This document shows, one piece after another, positions 60,979-64,000 of a stretch of DNA of 64,000 bases (its first letter is position 1; each line of letters opens with the position of its first letter). The stretch spans positions 62,001 through 126,000 of the forward strand of contig JAJFZO010000724.1 in assembly GCA_021397835.1 (NCBI GenBank), read 5' to 3'. The position numbers and the translations under genes were made by a program. The stretch comes from Moringa oleifera. Its lineage: Eukaryota > Streptophyta > Magnoliopsida > Brassicales > Moringaceae. The notes below the pieces were generated by a model. The model made no database searches, had not been told where the DNA came from, and saw only the letters and a list, made by a program, of their open reading frames with translations.

Positions 60979-61659
60979 TCAAGCAACGCCAGCGCGTTGC
61001 CGGACTTGAGTATCTCGATGTGTCGGTTGGCGGCACCAGCACCGGCAGCAGATAACGCGTATCATGCATGGGACCGTCTTCTTCAACAACCAAACCAAAG
61101 ACAAGATAAATTGAATCGTGATGAGGAGAGCAACCAACCCTACCCAGTAACATACGTAACAGAAGGCAATGGAGACGACTAGTCCATCAGCTGGTGCTCG
61201 AACCAAGATGAGGGAGATCATATAAGTAGCCGCCATGAACAACACTGCAACAACCATGAACAAGATCAACACCCACATGACGAACTTTTGCCTGAGACGC
61301 AGTCCGCTTACGAGCAGAAGGATTATGCTCAGAGACGCAGAGAAAGAGACCGTGCTGCAACCTATCAAGATATCGTATGTTGTTTCCTTGGAGTAGGCAA
61401 CTATGGAAGTTCCAGCCTCGCATGTTTGATTCTGACCGCAAAGCTTATCAGGCTCCTGCCAGACACCGCCTGGTGGATTCACCGCAACCTGGAAGCTCAT
61501 GGTGGCGATCACGGTGGCTACAACCATCAGGTTGCCTCTCGTCTTCTCGAGCCAGTCACCTTGGTACTTCAGGTACTCCATGATCCGGTTTTCAGCTGCC
61601 GGAAGTTCTTGTCCTCCCCGTGCTTCGTTTTGGTTTGCATCTAGACGTCCGTTCTCCAT
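60979..61659 (-). CDS. PGG-domain membrane protein without ankyrin repeats
   Basis: A single exon of 226 residues; the start is the ATG at 61659 (MENGRLDANQ), since the frame upstream opens only at a TTG. A hydrophilic N terminus leads to a PGG domain (PF13962 type): YLKYQGDWLEKTRGNLMVVA, then SFQVAVNPPGGVWQ with the PGG motif at 63-65. Four hydrophobic helices are at about 43-60, 97-119, 126-152 and 165-190. The tail has a Cys cluster (C198, C204, C205, C207, C209) that could be lipid-modified; that is inference. In plants the PGG domain usually follows ankyrin repeats, as in ACD6-like proteins, but no such repeats are found upstream. The function is unknown; a membrane role in defence or ion handling is only suggested by relatives. 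Confidence 0.85.
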   Translation of the reverse strand: MENGRLDANQNEARGGQELPAAENRIMEYLKYQGDWLEKTRGNLMVVATVIATMSFQVAVNPPGGVWQEPDKLCGQNQTCEAGTSIVAYSKETTYDILIGCSTVSFSASLSIILLLVSGLRLRQKFVMWVLILFMVVAVLFMAATYMISLILVRAPADGLVVSIAFCYVCYWVGLVALLITIQFILSLVWLLKKTVPCMIRVICCRCWCRQPTHRDTQVRQRAGVA

Positions 61660-62758
61660 GCCTGCAGCTCTTCCCCCTCTCAAAGCCTCCGTTGGTAAAC
61701 GATAATATAGAAGAGAATCGGCTAAGAAATGTGAGGTGAATTAGCTTTGATAGAGAAAGAAACACTATTTTATGTGCTTGAATTACTAGGAAATAACATT
61801 GTAGACTTTCAGTGTCAAGTCGTCTTAACCATGTGATGACGGTGATATAAACCCCTACAATACGTTGATAGGCTGAACGGAGCTTTCATTTTTAACACAA
61901 ATTCAGCTTCAGTTGACTGAATTTAGCTCATAAATTTAACAATCTGGAAGTAGAATTTTATTTCTTTATCACACTCAGACCCTTTTTTTTCCTTCATCCC
62001 ACTATAAATATAAATAGAAAGATGCTCTATATCAATTTTTTTTTTAACTTACTAAAAAATTCTTTAATTTACTTTGATTAAAAATTTATAAATTTTGAAT
62101 ATATGCAAATTAAAAATTATTTTAATTTTAAGTTTAATTTTCAATATATATAAATTTGCATTTTAAGTGATATATATAAAATAACAAAATTTTATCAGCT
62201 CAAGATAGTAAGCTTCTGAATTTATCCAAAAAAAAAAAAAAAATTGATTTCATCTTTTGTTCGATCTAAAATGAACATGGGTTTTGATCTATGTCATCCA
62301 CATTAACTTATCTAAATCAACGCAATTAATTCTATGTAATTTATCAAAATGTGAAAAAAGTGCCAAGAGGAAACCAAACAGACTTCTTATAAGATCACAA
62401 CAGAGAAACTCTGATACAACTTGTGTTAGCCTATAAAACGCGGCCAAAGTTGTACACAAGGATACAACAATAAATAACGAAGTGTTACAAATATAAGTTT
62501 CTGAACCAGTTCTGGTGCCCACTTCAACCACCAGAGAGTGCCACAGTCAAAAACCTTAAAAAGAATTAACAATTAAAGAAAATTATAATAGAAAACAAAA
62601 GAATCAGCCAACTATCTTGCTGATGTTTGCCTGAGGAAAACTAGTATAATTTACATATTTCACAAGGTTGAAATGATGCATATGCACAAGTTTCTTGCAG
62701 CAGAGATCAGAGAGGATGTCGAAAGAGTCCAGAGAAAACAATTGGGTTCGTTTTGTTT
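61660..62758. other. PGG gene promoter and myosin 3' region
   Basis: No gene is seen. About 61980-62180 is AT-rich and an A run lies at about 62229-62243. Myosin XI 3' UTR should occupy the bases just below 62759. Confidence 0.6.
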
Positions 62759-63938
62759 TCACTCTGAACGCTGTAATAAGAATGTAAAGCCTGAGTTTTC
62801 CCGGATCAGAGGTGGCGGATCGATATCAGCTGCCTCTATTTGTGGCATTGATTTGGAAATATCGTCCAATGAGAATGGGATGCTGCACAAAAACAAGCAA
62901 ATTTGTGATTCATAGCCATAGGGAAAGCATCTAGATTTGTCTGGAACATTACCTTGAATCATCGTCCAACAGGAACGAACTGCTCACAGAGTTGTTCGAG
63001 TCTTCAGTCATCATAACTCTCATTTTCGAAATTACCTACATTAGAAAGGATTTTTTTTAGCCATGAACTGGAAACTGAAATTGATCACGTGTCTGAAGTA
63101 TGTTCACTCTCTGCTCTAGGAAATCTAATAAAATCGAGTTTTTTCCTAGTTTCTACATGAAAGCAACCATGAAAATGTTTTTCTGTCAGATTCCCATCTG
63201 TCAAACAAGGGGATGAAGTTACTACTTACATCTGCTGATACGCTGTGTGTACCATATTTGTCATCCCAGTACATTGTGCTGATCCTGTATAACTGCTGTA
63301 TGCTAAGCACCTGTGGGAAGCAGCAGCATAAGAAACAGAGATCGAAGAGAGGCAGGGAGCTCTAACTCAGTAAAGTAACTCACTGGACAAAGATCGCTTG
63401 TTATTTCTTTCAAGGTCTTTTTGGGTTTCTGATGTATGACCTGATTCGGAAGAAAAATCAAAGGGAACGTAAACGATCAACAAGAGAAGTCAGGAAAGTA
63501 ACGAACAGATCAAAGTAAGTGACCCGAAAAGAGAACAAACCAGGAAGCCAACTGCTTGTCTGATATACTTTAGTTCATCCCAGGCTGAGCCTGCAAACTG
63601 AAGAGAAAATAAATTTGCTTCTTAGTCCTGGAAAGGCAAGAATGGAAACAGAGAAAGATTACAAAATATGTTGACATCACCTCTTCAGTTGCATTATTAC
63701 ACCATTGTTCAAGCTCGGCAAGGCCAGCTTTCACATACTCTCCGTTGCTAAATGAGCAACACTCGCGTCGCAAAAGAAGACTGCGAGCATAAAAATTAGT
63801 GTTATGGAATCTCATTCGAAACATAATATCAAAGAAATTATGAATGTCGGGCTTTGAGTTCATTCACCTGTTAAACAACTGAACATTGATAAAAGAAAAT
63901 ATCTGACTGAACACCTTAGAAATTAAGAATGAAGGAAC
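62759..63938 (-). CDS. Class XI myosin, C-terminal part (gene continues past right edge)
   Basis: Seven 3' exons: 63868-63938, 63681-63780, 63541-63597, 63384-63440, 63230-63310, 62953-63035 and 62759-62882, coding 190 residues plus the stop. Bases 63939-64000 are intron. This is the end of the globular tail with the dilute (DIL) domain: [20 protein letters not shown], then [55 protein letters not shown] and [11 protein letters not shown]. Class XI myosins pull organelles and vesicles along actin and drive cytoplasmic streaming; the tail binds cargo receptors. The motor, IQ motifs and coiled coil lie outside the window. Every junction is GT-AG and the phases match. Confidence 0.95.
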
Positions 63939-64000
63939 CTGCACAGTGACAAAATTGAAGGGAGTAATGCTATTTGAAATGTCAAAAGATCTGATTTAAG

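Noticed and set aside
1..64000. tRNA, rRNA, CRISPR array, virus-derived sequence or bacterial-type operon
   Set aside because: None was recognised on either strand; the gene structure is ordinary plant nuclear DNA.

Overview
This is nuclear DNA from a flowering plant, almost certainly a eudicot. Genes have many short exons with GT-AG introns, AT-rich introns and AT-rich spacers, and the proteins are plant-specific: a BREVIS RADIX protein, an Alfin-like PHD protein, a plant PDAT, an ataxin-2 type CID protein and a class XI myosin. Exon chains were rebuilt by hand from splice sites, reading phase and remembered family sequences. Every complete chain closes in frame. The species cannot be told from this window alone.

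Layout: nine protein genes. On the minus strand, a GBF-interacting-protein-1-like gene (10 exons seen, cut by the left edge just before its C terminus) and BRXL2 (5 exons). After a 7.7 kb AT-rich gap comes a plus-strand run: PDAT1 (6 exons), CID4/ataxin-2 (15 coding exons plus a leader intron), an NF-YA subunit of the NF-YA3/8 type (5 coding exons, with a miR169 target site in its 3' UTR) and an Alfin-like PHD-finger gene (5 exons). The last stretch is minus strand: an intronless SLC25A44-like mitochondrial carrier, a small four-helix PGG-domain protein, and the last 7 exons of a myosin XI cut by the right edge.

Spacers are mostly AT-rich sequence, microsatellites and homopolymer runs. One 5'-truncated LINE tail lies inside a BRXL2 intron. 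A 105 bp tandem duplication lies upstream of NF-YA. No tRNA, rRNA, CRISPR array, intact transposon or virus was recognised.

The genes do not form a pathway; each acts separately (transcription, chromatin, mRNA control, lipid synthesis, polarity, transport, motility). The most informative feature is gene order. The chain GIP1-like / BRXL / CID / NF-YA / AL / carrier / myosin XI looks like an unbroken form of neighbourhoods that, from memory, are scattered over several duplicated Arabidopsis segments. I found no convincing undescribed system. The best leads are the duplicated PAM2 motif split by an intron in CID4, the NF-YA leader with a tandem repeat and uORF, the tandem splice acceptor in the Alfin-like gene, a PGG-only membrane protein, and an unexplained exon-like block downstream of the carrier.
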